Notes under the pieces: generated by a model
Database searches by the model: none
Seen by the model: the letters and a program-made list of their open reading frames with translations, nothing else
What the model was told of the DNA's origin: nothing
Shown: positions 41,953 to 54,736 of the stretch, in pieces
Layout of the letters: every line of letters starts with the position of its first letter
Numbering within the stretch: position 1 is the first letter of the stretch
Source: Zeus faber
Taxonomy: Eukaryota; Chordata; Actinopteri; Zeiformes; Zeidae
Reading direction: 5' to 3'
Assembly: GCA_960531495.1 (NCBI GenBank)
Contig: OY482853.1
Location: 1,965,565-2,029,564 of the forward strand
Length of the DNA stretch: 64,000 nt
Translations under genes and position numbers: made by a program

Positions 41953-44900
41953 ATGGCGGCGGCGGGCTCCGCCAAATCCGCCGCTAAACAAGAGGAGAAA
42001 CGCCCGGGCGGCTCGGCGTCCAGCCCGCTGCTGTCCCCGCCGGAGGAGGCGCGGTGCACGGCGTCGCGGCCCTGCAGACCCCCGGTGTGTCGGCTGTGCT
42101 TCCAGCGGAGCGCCGAGCGCTGCGCGCTGTGCCGGCGGCCAGGGTCCGACTGGAGCCGCAGAGGGAGCGAGGGGGAGCCGGGCCCCTGGGAGCACGGGAG
42201 GAGGGCTGCCCCCGGCCGGTGCCGGAGCAGGCTGGAGCCCAGGGAAGGTCGGTGCTGAGGCGGGTAGATGGGGGATGTGGGTCCGGTGAGCAGGGCTGGA
42301 AGAACTTCTTAGATATTGGTTCAGATGGGTTTGTTTACTTCCTAAAGTACTGTGACATGTAGTACTGTAGTACAGAGTAGTACCGTAGTACAGCGTAGCA
42401 CTGTACTACAGAACACACACCTGGGGAAGTACTGTGTAGCTGACACTTTTATTAGTATGTTACATAATATTATGATAATCACACCGTGAAGGACGGTTTG
42501 TAGAATTACTACGATAGACGTTTATTAATGTTGACTTATTAAGTTGAATGCTCTCCTATTTATTGTTAAATTAGATGTTTACTTATTTAGAGTATTAATA
42601 TGTACTTATTTACAGCAGTAATGTATTATTTACCGTAGTAATGTGTTATTTGCAGCGTTAATGTGCTGTTTAAAGTGGTATTTACCGTATTAATGTGTTA
42701 TTTACAGTTTTAATGTGTTATTTACAGTATCAATGTGCTGTTTAATGTGTTATTTAGAGTATCAATGTGCCGTTTAATGTGTTATTTACAGTATTAATGT
42801 GCGTTTAATGTGTTATTTACAGTATTAATGTGCGTTTAATGTGTTATTTACAGTATTAATGTGAGCTTATTGATGCAGCTTAGTGACTTGTCCAGACTTG
42901 TTCAGCTCCACTGCCACTGTGATAATCAGATTTTTACTGTTTTTCTACTTTATGCTTTCACTCATGTTGAAGTTAGAGGATACAACCCAGGCCTTATTAA
43001 AATGTTGGTTCCCATCATTTCTAACTATTTATGGCACTCTGATAGTATCGTACGCTGTAGTACTATATACTGTTGTGTGCTATCATACTAGACTCTAATA
43101 CACAGCAGTTTATAGATGAGACAGTCAATTAAGTACTATCTTATCTTATATGCTGTGGTATAATAGAGTATAGTATGATAATATAGTATAGTTTTGTATA
43201 GTATTATATAGTGTGGTGTACTAGAATATAGTGTAATATAATAATACAGTGTATTAGATACTATAGTATATGGGCTGCAGTTTGTAAACTATCACTGCTC
43301 AAAACTTGCTTCACCTTGTCCGGATTTAGCCGAAATGTTGCACCATATTCTGTGAATTTTGCAAAATAACACCCAAAAAAGCCACTATAATTTTAATGTT
43401 ACTTTTTCAGATGTATAAATTGAAGAATTATTTGTTTAATCTAAATATAAAATTGTCATATTAATCCAGTCCAGTTCAGTTGTGTTAGGTAAATATAACA
43501 GTTTTCCGGGTTCTCTGAAACGCAGCGCAAACGAGTTAAAATTTCCTGAGTTTCCATTGGTTCATGATAGGCTTGGGCGATAGTGCAAAATTCCAATAGG
43601 CCATCGCCGGGGGGTAATCTTTCTCTATGAGATTATATTATACATTTGTATATTATAATCACAAGATTTGCATTTAGAGCGGGGAAGTGAGATCTGATCA
43701 CAAGTACTCGACAGCTCTGAGCAGAGAGGGCGAGAGACTCCGCCCCCTCTGTCGCTCTCCGCTCCACGGTAAACTGCACCGACACCGTTTCAATGCTCTT
43801 ATTTTCCTGGCGGATTAAAATTTGTCTGTCATCAATGTCAATTGGGATCGATAGAGTTGGTCGCAGTTGATGATTGAATCGTAAATCTGCCCAGACTTCG
43901 TTCATGATGTCACAAGTGGAAGTTTCCAAGAAACATGGTTCCATTCAAACGGATGAAACACTGCACGTCTCGCAGAGACATTTCATCCACTTTTAACATT
44001 TTTGGGACTAAAATAAAACTGACACGATCCGGACCCGTGGCTCTGGAGCTGCAAGCCGTCTCCATGTGTGAGGATACAAACATACAAACATGTTATATGT
44101 TTAGACTGACTCTGGGGTGAGTAAGGAACGTCAACAATTCAATTATGGCAGCTTACGATGCATGTCACTTGTAAATTACACGATTTTTGATCATTCATTG
44201 CATTTCAGTCTTTTGCGATGTGTTTATTGCGCATATTCATATCGCGATGACGATGAAAATACGATTTCTGGTGCTCCATAGGGCAAATATTTCAATAGAC
44301 AGCTCAAGCAAATAAGTGGCACCGAAATCTGTGTTGCAATTTGGTCCGGTAGATACTTGTCGTCTAGGAATCCTAGTTCTGACTGGCTCGAATGCTGCAA
44401 AATAAGGAGGGACACGACGCCGCGTTAAAAGGAAGAGAATGTGTTTGTATTTACAAAAAGGGCAAAAGAGATAAAATATCAAATGAAAAGCTGGGTGATG
44501 TGTCAGGTCGTCTCCACCCAGCGCAGAAACTGCCCCAAGCAACCACTACAGAGCGATGGAGTCTACACCACGCACCTTGCACGATGCAAATGCCCTCCCA
44601 GAGCCACAACCTGCACATATATAACAAATTGGATGATGGATGTCACAAAGCATCTTATTCCTACGAATTCATGTCGCTCCACCACCCGACCAGAAGTAGA
44701 ACGTTGGCATATCAGTGATGCATGAACATTCTGCTACTCAAGGTAAAATTAAATTGGTTTTCCACAAATTCCCACTCCAAATGTAGATCGATATTGATCA
44801 AACTTGAACCACAAGATGTCTGAGACGTCGCGGTTCTAACGAGACCTCAACCGTGTCCGTTGAACTTGAACTTAAAAGCTGAGTCTTTATTGTCTCATAG

Positions 44901-47900
44901 TTTCTGCTATTTTTCGGCATCTGTAACAATGAAAAACACAACTTCAGTATTTGTTTTATAACAATAATAATAAATATTTAATTAAAAAAATACATTTTAT
45001 TTTATAAATATAAAACGCACATGTCAGTGGATTCGACTCGACATTGTCACGTGTTTTGGAGGATTACTGTTTTTCGTATTTTTTATTAATCCAGCAAAGT
45101 TATGCGGACCAAAGAGATAAAATGTAAATTTCACAGATCCAAGGACATCTACCAGGTAAGAAGGTACAGTGGGGCAAAAAAGTATTTAGTCAGCCACCAA
45201 TTGTTCAAGTTCTCCCACTTAAAAAGATGAGAGAGGCCTGTTATTTTCATCAGTTATACCTCAACTATGAGAGACAAAATGAGAAAAAAAATCCAGAAAA
45301 TCACATTGTCTGATTTTTAAAGAATTTATTTGCAAATTATGGTGGAAAATAAGTATTTGGTCAATAACAAAAGTTCATCTCAATACTTTGATATATACCC
45401 TTTGTTTGCAATGACAGAGGTCAAACGTTTTCTGCCAGTCTTCACAAGGTATTCACACACTGTTGCTGGTATTTTGCCCCATTCCTCCATGCAGATCTCC
45501 TCTAGAGCAGTGATGTTTTGGGGCTGTCGCTGGGCAACACGGCTTTCAACTCCCTCCAAAAAATTTCTATGGGGTTGAGATCTGGAGACTGGCTAGGCCA
45601 CTCTAGGACCTTGAAATGCTTCTTACGAAGCCACTCCTTCGTTGCCCGGGCGGTGTGTTTGGGGTCATTGTCATGCTGAAAGACCCAGCCACGTTTCATC
45701 TTCAATGCCCTTGCTGATGGAAGGAGGTTTTTACTCAAAATCTCACGATACATGGCCCCATTCATTATTTCCTTTACATGGATCAGTCATCCTGGTCCCT
45801 TTGCAGAAAACCAGCCCCAAAGCATGATGTCTCCACCCCCATGCTTCACAGTAGGTATGGTGTTCTTTGGATGCAACTCAGCTTTCTCTCCTCCAAACAC
45901 GACAAATTGAGTTTTTACCAAAAAGTTATATTTTGGTTTCATCTGACCATATGACATTCTCCCAATCCTCTTCAGGATCATCCAAATGCTCTCTAGCAAA
46001 CTTCAGACGGGCCTGGACATTTACTGGCTTAAGCAGGGGGACACGTCTGGCACTGCAGGATTTGAGTCCCTGGCGGCGTAGTGTGTTACTGATGGTAGCC
46101 TTTGTTACTTTGGTCCCAGCTCTCTGCAGGTCATTCACTAGGTCCCCCCGTGTGCTTCTGGGATGTTTGCTCACCGTTCTTGTGATCATTTCGACCCCAC
46201 GGGGTGAGATCTTGCATGGAGCCCCAGATCGAGGGAGATTATCAGTGGTCTTGTATGTCTTCCATTTTCTAATAATTGCTCCCACAGTTGATTTCTTCAC
46301 AACAAGCTGCTTACCTATTGCAGATTCAGTCTTCTCAGCCTGGTGCAGGTCTACAATTTTGTTTCTGGTGTCCTTTGACAGCTCTTTGGTCTTGGCCATA
46401 GTGGAGTTTGAAGTATGACTGTTTGAGGTTGTGGACAGGTGTCTTTTATACTGATAACGAGTTCAAACAGGTGCCATTAATACAGGTAACGAGTGGAGGA
46501 CAGAGGAGCCTCTTAAAGAAAAAGTTACAGGTCTGTGAAAGCCAGAAATCTTGCTTGTTTGTAGGTGACCAAATACTTATTTTACCGAGGAATTTACCAA
46601 TTAATTCATTAAAAATCCTACAATGTTATTTCCTGGATTCTTCCCCCCCCCATTCTGTCTCTCATAGTCGAAGTGAACCTATGATGAAAATAACAGGCCT
46701 CTCTCATCTTTTTAAGTGGAGAACTTTCAGAATTGGTGGCTGACTAAATACTTTTTTGCCCCACTGTACATAAACATGTAGCTTGTAATCTCTAACCACT
46801 ACAGAGCGATGGTGGTCTACATCGCACACAGGACACATGTTCATTCTGAATCAGTCAACCAGGACAAGCCGAATATTTTGGATTGAAGTTGCTCTGTTTT
46901 TCACTCATTTCTGCTCCATAAGTGGATTGATTTGGATGAAACTTCAACCCCACGATGTTTGTGACATACTGGTTTAAAAAGGATGTAAACCGTGTTCGTA
47001 GCTTCTGCCGTTCTTCTGTTTCAAATAGATTTCAAAATTCAGATAATTTTCTCGAAACAATATCAATAGGATCTCCAGCCCTACGGACTGGACCCCTAAT
47101 AATAGTTATAACAAATGTAGCTTCATGCCGCAATACACGGTGTCCAGTTTAGTCATGTTAGGTACGTATTACAGGTTTTGGAGGTTCCGAGATTCCTGGA
47201 TCTGCACTCTGTGATTATATGCAGGGACGTTTGGAGGGGACTGAGGGACTCTCTCCTGCCGCCACTTCTTTCTTTAATCGCTCTCCTTCCACGGGGTGGG
47301 AGCCCCGCCGGGCTCGGGTTGGGAGGAGTTGGAGTTTGAGTTCAAATTGGTGTTTTAGGAAGACCTGCCGCGTCATCTTCGGTGGGCCTCATCCCCGCTG
47401 CGTGCGGAGGAAGCGCCGGCTCTCCCGAGATACAATTGGCTGTTTGTGTCACATGGTTGAAGTGACGTATTTACAGGTACAGGAGGTTTAGGAAGGTAAT
47501 CGAAGTTATGCAATATTATTGGTGACTTCCCATTGGATTACATTTCCAATTCAATACATACAAACCGGTTTAAACGACACATTAACCGTGTTCATAGCTT
47601 CTGCCATTGTCGTCTTGATAGTTTTAGCCGGGTTGGACATATTTTGGCGTGAAACACCTTGGACTGCGTCTGTGAGGTCAATCAGATTTGGTCTGTATTT
47701 CACTAATTTCTGCTCTATATGTGGATCGATTTGAATGAAACTTAACCGCAAGGTGTTTGTGGTGTTATGTAACACTTCAACCTAGACGTAAACCGTGTTC
47801 TTAGCTTCTGCCGTTGTTATGTTCCAGATCCTTTTACATTTGAAAATTCAGAGAAATTTCTTGGAACAATATCAATAGGGGGTAGGACCCCTAAAAATCC

Positions 47901-50866
47901 GAGCAAATACAACAAAATATGTGACATCAAAATTATAGTGCATTTTTGTTGGATGTTATTTTGCTAAATCACACAGAAAATGGTGCAACGTTTGGGCTAA
48001 ATCTGGGGGGGGGGGGGGGGGGGGAGCATGTTTATGAGCAGTTTCCAAACGGCACCTCATAGTAGTACAATATGATATAATGATAGTACGGTGATGTACT
48101 ATATACCGTGGTATAATGGTCATAGAGTATAGTATGATAGTATTGTATAGTTATATACTGTAGTACAATACAGTATATCATAGAGTATGATAGTGTTATA
48201 TCTTAAACACTACCAGTTAGTTGTGCTTTGCAGATCATATTTGTACTTGTTTTTAATGTTAACTTTGTGTAGATAGATGTGTACATATGTGTTATTTCTC
48301 ATCTGATTTAAATTTTACCTCATCTTATCGTCTCCTGTTCAGAAAACTTTGTCTTCCCGTCGCTCGTTCCAAAGTGTGGAGACGCCTCGGAGCCGCTGGC
48401 CAAGCAGAAGGTGAGGGGCTGCTGGTTAGATTCCCAACTGGAGCTCCCTCAGAAATCCTGGAACTCAGACCTGGAAGGTTTGGGGAATATCTGAAACATG
48501 AATTAGGTCATATCAAACCAAAAGATAGCTTGTTTTAATATTAGTTATAGAATAATGTGGATCTATCCAGACTTGAGGTCCATATGACCGCCATGTTGGT
48601 TCTGGAACACTGACCTTCCGCTCTGATTCCAACCCCAGATAATAACAACCTAATTTTACTTCGTTCAAGCTGCCTCAGGTTTTGTCGTCGGAGGAGAAGG
48701 ACGAGATGAGGAGGAGAATGTTCCAGGAGCTGAAAGAGGAATCTGGAGCGCTCCGCCTCCAGGACGACTCTGTGGGTTCACACACATCAGCATCAGGGCC
48801 CTCAGTCTTTTTGGCCCTGTCTTAGGTCCCAAAAGTCTGACGATACCGGCAATTAGAGAGTGTGACAAAAGCATTTTTATTTATTATTATTATTATTTAT
48901 ATATATATATATTTTTTTTTTTTTTGTTTGTTTTTTTTTTGAGCCAGCAACACAAGCACCATGTGTTACATTCACATGTATGCTGCTATGTAACAGGCTG
49001 AGGCTGAATAAGAATCAGCGACATGTTAATGTGTTTCTGTGTTCCAGCCACAGGGGGCGCTCTCCGACTCTGAGAACGAGGAGCCTGTTGGAAAGAGAAC
49101 CAGGAACGTTCTGGGAATGTTCCGCAAAACCAAGACACCCTCGGCATTCAGAGAGTACGGAGCCTGGCAGGAATAATGTTAAAACATCTGTAAAATAAGC
49201 GAAATCAACTCAACTCACATCAGGCTGACCTCACCCTATGATTCTATATCGATACGTCCACATTTTATACTTAATGAGTATTTATACCAACTTTTCAGTT
49301 TTACCGTCTGACACGACAAAGTATTGATATTTCAATTTTCAAAACAATAGAACTGAAAATTATCGATATGTCATGATTATAGATTTTTTTTTTTTTTTTT
49401 GTCAGAAATCTCTTCCAGCAGCTTCATACAGAGCAGATTTCCAAACTCTCTATTTACTCTAATAATACTACCATGGTTACTTAAACTGTACTACCATGGT
49501 ACTACCATGATACTGACACAGTACCGTAGTACTACCATAGTACCAAGTACCATAGTACTAACACTCTGTGTCCCTGCAGCGCCCCCCAGAGGAGTTTCTG
49601 TCCCCGGAGTCGCAGCTGCACAGACTCAGTGGAGGGACGAGGGAAACTGAGACTCCGCCCCCAGGCAGCCATGATGGATACGGTGAGTTTACCAGCACTG
49701 ACACACCTACCTCTACAATGGGAGGCTCCTGGTGTCCCCAGTAGGAGACTGGTTGTACTGCAATCCAACCCTCCTCTCTCGCTCCTCAGGGGGTGGGCCA
49801 CAGCTTCACTGCTGGGATCCTCCTCTCCTCGGAGAACAGTCCGGCGGTCTCTACCTCCGTCGGGGTCCCGGACCGCAGGCTGATCTGGCGAAGCCTGATG
49901 ACGTCATCGGCGCCTTTGGCCACGCCGCTGTCCAGCCACGCCCGGCAGGAGGGCTCGATCAGCCCTGAGAGCAACGACAGCATCTCGGAGGAGCTGAACC
50001 ACTTCAAACCCATCGTGTGCTCGCCGTGCACGCCCCCCAAGCGGCTCCCGGACGGCCGGCTCCTGGAGCCCGCCATCGTCAAGTCCACGCCGCGGAACCT
50101 GACCCGTGGGCTGCAGAGCGCCACCAGCTACGAGGCCAGCCCTGCCGTTCTGCAGAAGTGGAGGCAGATCGAGCTGGACCGCCAGAACCTCAAGGTGACC
50201 TCCAAGGCCACGCTGACCAGTCCTGTGGGCGAGCCGCCCACCGCCAGGGGGGGAGGGGCTTCCAGAAACCCCATGCGCTCGGTGCCGGAACCGGACGGCG
50301 ACCGAGAGTTTCATTCCAACAGGAGGAGGCTGGTGTTCGACCAGTCCGGACAGAAGAAGTCGCACATAAAGATCCACGCCCCGGCGCCGCGCTACAACAG
50401 CGAAGGGTTTCTACGAGGAAACTGCGATGGGGAGCCAGCAGCGTCCGGAACTGAAGCGAGCAGCGACCAGTTGGGGCGGAATCGCTCGTTCTCTGCCGTC
50501 CAGACGTTGAACCGGGCTTCCAAGGAGCCAGGCAGCAGCAGCCGCACCCAGAGGTGTCGTCCTACCTCAAGGAGAAGCAGGAAGCGGAGTGAGAAAACCA
50601 AACACCTGGACAACAACGGGTCAGGGCTGAAGCGACCCAAAGCCACTGCCCAGGTCCAGGACGCTGACCTCCAGAACCCCACCAAGGCCCGACAGGAGAC
50701 CCGGGACAGAGCGCTGGCTCTCAGACTGCAGACTCAGTTCGACCTGGAGAGTCGAAGCCTGAGCCGGGCCAGTCCCACCCGCTACCTGCTGCGGTCCTGG
50801 ACCAGTCAGAACCGCAGGAGGAGGAGCAGCCCGCGCAAATCCAAGCGCCTCTCCAAGAAGCGCTAG
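41953..50866 (+). CDS. rnf169: E3 ubiquitin-protein ligase RNF169 homologue, 6 exons
   Basis: Nuclear RNF168-related protein that binds K13/K15-ubiquitinated H2A at double-strand breaks and limits 53BP1 recruitment. Exons 41953-42247, 48343-48410, 48679-48771, 49048-49154, 49580-49682, 49790-50866; all GT-AG, phases consistent, 580 residues (human about 708). Recognition rests on exon 6: [18 protein letters not shown] followed by [16 protein letters not shown] (residues about 279-312), KSTPRNLTR and TSYEASP, then the MIU2-like helix [16 protein letters not shown] (527-542) and the LRM2-like RYLLRS (553-558). DSENEEP in exon 4 is also conserved. Exon 1 encodes a RING region, but only the second half (C46-x2-C49, C57-x2-C60) is clear; the C-x-H centre is missing. 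The large intron 1 is full of transposons. Exon 1 to 2 joining is inferred from phase and splice sites. Confidence 0.92.
42580..42870. repeat. about 30-bp tandem repeat (gtgttatttacagtattaat) in rnf169 intron 1
   Basis: Eight or nine imperfect units containing tgttatttacagtattaatg and gtgcgtttaat. Confidence 0.75.
45167..46766 (-). mobile_element. Tc1-like transposon, 1.6 kb, nested
   Basis: Both ends read CAGTGGGGCAAAAAAGTATT and are flanked by TA (45165-45166, 46767-46768). Longer inverted similarity continues through ttagtcagccacc and cttaaaaagatgagagagg. This is a common Tc1/mariner family in fish and lamprey genomes. Confidence 0.95.
45380..46399 (-). pseudogene. Tc1-like transposase, broken
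   Basis: Starts [20 protein letters not shown]; paired helix-turn-helix DNA-binding region to about residue 110; DDE catalytic region with [16 protein letters not shown] and [12 protein letters not shown] stop follows WSDETKI at about 45926; a frameshift occurs around 45890 (in the GGE..AELHPKN segment), another stop follows AKGPG at about 45787, and a frameshift after WRELK near 45535. At least two stops and two frameshifts, so inactive. Confidence 0.9.
48006..48024. repeat. poly-G tract
   Basis: An uninterrupted run of about 18-20 G inside the right inverted repeat; G-quadruplex-prone and likely to vary between reads. Confidence 0.8.
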
Positions 50867-51540
50867 CGCCAGGTTCTGGGCGCCAGCATCAGGAATTCGT
50901 TGTCTGGTTTCGTCTGTACGAACCGACTGAATGTTTGGTGCCCACTGGGTCTTTCCTTTTCATGCCACGCCCCTGAACTGAAACCTCCGATGCCAAATGA
51001 AAGGGTGGTGTCGCCTCAGATCATTCATCCTGAACGTTAAACACATGGCTTTCAAATCAAACACTGTTTGAATGCGGTTCTACCTTTTGCCCAAAGCTCC
51101 TAAACATTTAGCGCCCAAACATCTCAAGCACAGAACACAATGCTAAACAACCACTGAGTCAAAGCACGCCAGCCTCAATCTGACCTGAACTCACCTGCAA
51201 GTGGAGTTCAAATTGTGGACGACCTGTGGGACGACCAGGGGACAGTTTTTTGTTACACAGAACCACCACCAACCCCACTCTTTGGAGAACCGTCTTACCA
51301 TGTTTTGGTCTTTGGGCAACTAATCATCATCACTACTCCAAGAGGGAGAACATGTTCATGGAAAAACATAAACATAGAAACAAACCAGAACATGTACTTG
51401 GAAAAACATAAACATAGAAAAACAAACATAGAAACCAACATGTACATGGACAAACATTATGAAGTCGATGAAAATTGGAACAGCAGTTATGGCAGAAAGG
51501 AGACAAAGGGAGAAGGATGTAATCAGGAGGGTGTTCGAGG
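50867..51540. other. rnf169 3' UTR and flank
   Basis: No further gene. Short aacatagaaacaaac-type repeats at 51365-51440. No AATAAA within the first 300 bp of the stop was evident. Confidence 0.35.
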
Positions 51541-51544
51541 CAGA

Positions 51545-52430
51545 TGCTGTGTGTGCGCGTGCGTGTGTATGTGCACCCCAGTAAGTTTTGGCGTATGAGG
51601 TCAAAACTATATCGTTCCACCTCCAAAGGCCTCACAGCCACCCATGAGTCCGGCAGCCGTATAGACACCCCACGCCCTCAAGAAAGCTCCAAACACCATG
51701 CACCGCAGCCACGGAAGACCCCCCTCAGCCCCAAGAGAAGCCGGGAGCCTGCAGAGCCACACCCACGCACGACCCCGAGGGGAACAAACCAGCCCCACAG
51801 AACAAAGTAACTCTGCATCCCTGAGGCGCACACATACGACCCACCCCCACCTGCAGGCATCTGCACCCGCAAGCGCAGAACCCGGGAAACCGGGCCACGC
51901 GGCCAACAGACCGACACCCCGCCAGTACTGCCCGCCTCGCGGGCGAGCCAGCGGAGCCCCCACGCCCACCAATGCCCCGTGCAAAGGCGGGGACCACCAT
52001 ACCGCAATCTGCCCCACCTGACCACAAGCCCCGAGCGGCCAACCGTGTAGCAGAGTGCACACTGCGGCACCCCAACATCAACCCACCTGGGGGAACTGAG
52101 CCCCACCATTCGCCCACAGACAGCCAGATATGTGGCCCTTCTACGACTGCTAGCACCCGGGCCAACCGCCGCAGAGAAGCCACGCAGCGGGAGTCAGGCT
52201 GACCGCCGCCTCCCACACCGCAACCTACATCCACGATCCCCCAAGGGACCTGGAAAGCTGGCGACGCCACTCTCCACAGCCCTGCCGGGTTGCAGCAGGC
52301 CGGAAACCACCCGGCACCAGGGGCGAGCGGCCGGTACCAGAACACAGTCGGCAGGCGGCCCACCCGGCTAACCACACCCGCACACAAAGCCCCCTGCCCC
52401 CCCGAAAACCCCAGCACTCAATGTGTCCTG
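51545..52430 (-). repeat. GC-rich Tx1/L1 3' UTR, inverted 5'-truncated copy
   Basis: C-rich sequence whose reverse complement matches blocks of 11.0-12.95 kb (gcggggtgtcggtctg; gggtcttccgtggctgcg; tgtatgtgtg.gcc). On its own strand it ends in a CA-rich tract (acacacgcacgcgcacacac, 51549-51568), as the first copy does. Insertion of only the 3' end fits 5' truncation during target-primed reverse transcription. Confidence 0.65.
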
Positions 52431-52641
52431 TTTGTGTATGCAGTTAAAATTGGATCTGGAGGGTCTTCTGTAACCAACACATCTGCTTAGTCCAGGGTGC
52501 ATCGTCCCGAATGTTCCCCAGACATTAATAGTCATCTTATCCCAGGATTCATTTTGATGAATAGAAAAATGCATTTATTTTATTTGCAGTTTGGTCGCCA
52601 ATGAAGCTGAGGGAAGGATTTGTTTTGTGAATAATTTTCTC

Positions 52642-53217
52642 AAGCTGCTTTCACACATAAACTCCAGACAATGTCCAGATAATCAGGTCCGCAGTTTCCC
52701 TTTCATACATGTTGCTCACAACTTGAGATTGTCCATGTCAGACACGTTTACACCGCCTGGAAATACTCCGGTTGGTTTAGACGAAGGGCGGAGCCTGGGT
52801 AGAGCGTGCAGGGGGCAGGACGTGACCCAATGACGCTGCAGAGTTTTACAAGACCCAAGATGGTGGACGAGTCTACTGAATTATCTTTTTTATCCGCAAT
52901 GTAAATGAGAGACTGAAAAAGAATAATAAAGAAAGCAGAAAGGAGTACGCAGCAGCTACGCGCTGACCCTTCTTCAGTCGCATGATGGAGATGTCATCAA
53001 CACGTGACACGCCCACTCGCTCACTGTGAAGGATCTGGACAATCACTTGCTCTGTTCACACATACCGCTCAATCAGACATTATACAGACTTTGTACACGG
53101 GTGCTGGTTGGGTAAAGTCTGGGTCAAATGATTTGGACATTTGTGTTCACACATACAGCTCCTCCGGGTAATGTCTGGATTATTTCAGGGTATCAGTGCA
53201 TGTGTGAAAGCAGCTTA
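52642..53217. mobile_element. MITE with 17-bp terminal inverted repeats
   Basis: aagctgctttcacacat at 52642-52658 is exactly inverted at 53201-53217. Imperfect similarity continues inward (aatgtc.agataat near both ends). 576 bp, no ORF. Superfamily unknown. Confidence 0.7.
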
Positions 53218-53387
53218 AGTGGGTTCTACCATCGCTTTGAGTTGCAGCTTTGCGGCTCGGGCAGCGTCCAATCACATCACAGTATTTGTACCAAATATGA
53301 ACCGGATGATACTGCCCCAGGTTAAAAGTGTTTCGCTGCATGTGCTCCTCCACAACAGATTGGCTCCCTGGTACTAATTATTATGAT

Positions 53388-53425
<38 letters not shown>

Positions 53426-54590
53426 TTAGAGCACTTTTCCCAGTATTAAAGACTAGGAGTTATATTGTTTATCTTTAAAGAGGCCAGAAAGGAACAAAAT
53501 GAGCAGTGCTGATAGAAACGTCACCACAAATCATAAAATATTTTATTAATAATAATAATAATAATAATCATAATACTACTAATAATAATGATATAATGCT
53601 AAGCTCGCCAGCTAATTTAAGAAGTAACTTCCTAACCCTAACTTCTGATCTGAGAAGACACAGACGTGTTCCCCGTCCTCTTCAAACATCGGCCGGCTTA
53701 ACAGAGTGCATTCTGGGTATTGAAAACAAGGCGTGAGCATTCACACAATGGGTTGAAGGGTTACTCCGTCTCGTCCTGATTTAGAAGATCGATACCAGTT
53801 TCCTCCCTGTGTGTCCAGTACAGCGAGATTCTGCCAAACCCATTCTATTGGCTGTGGTTTTGCTGGATAATGGGGAGGGACAGTGGGAATCTTGTTCATC
53901 CATTCATGAGACTTTATTTAAAATATTTTACATCAATGGAATTGGTTTAATTAATAACTACAATTATTAAACAGTTCTTGAATCTGTATTTATCTGAGAG
54001 CCATTAGTAGCAGCAGCGATGTGGAGCATAAGGGCTTTTTATACTCTGTAAATGTGTATTTCACACTAGCTTTAACCTTGACGTTGTTTTTATGCACATT
54101 TAATTATGTATGCAATATATTTTATTGTCAAATCAATGCAGTATCACAACAACAGATTTTGGAGTGACAGCAATGTTCCAGTGGTGTAACAAACAATATC
54201 TACTTTTCCACCAGTAAATCTTTTTATAGCTCTTTTTTTTAATTTATACTCTGGATACTGTAATTATACTGTAAAAGGTCAAATTAAAGCCTAAATGAGA
54301 TGTGAAGTGAAAATGTTTCCTTTTATTCCTTTTCACTCTTTTCCAAATGCTGCTTCAGGTTATGAATAATATATATGACAAGGTCAATGGAGATGATTTG
54401 GAAAACAATATCTTTCAAATGGGAATATATCTGTAGCTTTTTCCTTCTGTGCCATCACACAAGTAATATATAAGTAAGTATAGTATACAGTATCTAAGTA
54501 TACTAGGTACAGTATTTAATTATTTGTACTTTGCCAGAATACATACTTCAGAACTCCAGAATACATACAAAGCAATAAATATAAATGGAA
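53218..54590. other. intergenic between rnf169 and spcs2
   Basis: Contains (tta)n at 53391-53425 and (aat)n near 53549-53567; otherwise AT-rich with no gene seen. Confidence 0.4.
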
Positions 54591-54599
54591 CGGTTGCGC

Positions 54600-54736
54600 A
54601 CTGTGATGCTGCACTCCAGCAGCAGGGGGCGCCGTGCACCGCAACGCGACTATAATCGGCAGAAGAAGAAGCGCTTCCTGTTTCAGCCAATCACAGCGCG
54701 CCAAGTCACAGCGCGAGCCCCGCACCGGAAGACAAG
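54600..54736 (+). promoter_or_regulatory. spcs2 promoter: CTCF-like, CCAAT, ETS and YY1-like sites
   Basis: CTCF-like ccagcagcagggggcgcc (54616-54633), CCAAT (54687-54691) in a gccaatcacagcgcg context, ETS-like accggaag (54724-54731), and AAGATGGCGGC (54735-54745) over the start codon. TATA-less housekeeping arrangement. Confidence 0.55.

Larger units (their letters stand above)
43269..48061. mobile_element. unclassified long-terminal-inverted-repeat element in rnf169 intron 1
   Basis: Left end 43269-43410 and right end 47925-48061 are inverted copies: both read tatg.g.tgc.gtttg.aaac, then gatttagcc.aa.gttgcacca and gcaaaataaca.cca, with catttt/ttctgtg between. About 3.2 kb remain after removing the 1.6-kb Tc1 copy. 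Internal blocks (gagcgatgg..tctaca; gatgaaacttgaaccacaag; cctcaaccgtgt) occur up to three times in direct orientation. No ORF of known type. TA flanks are in tata-rich sequence, so the target duplication is not informative. Related sequence lies at 16.2-17.8 kb. Confidence 0.6.

Noticed and set aside
41329..42195. 288-codon minus-strand ORF
   Set aside because: Antisense of rnf169 exon 1 joined to translated AAT repeats.
51725..52417. 230-codon minus-strand ORF
   Set aside because: Same GC-rich LINE 3' UTR family, no conservation of frame between the two copies.
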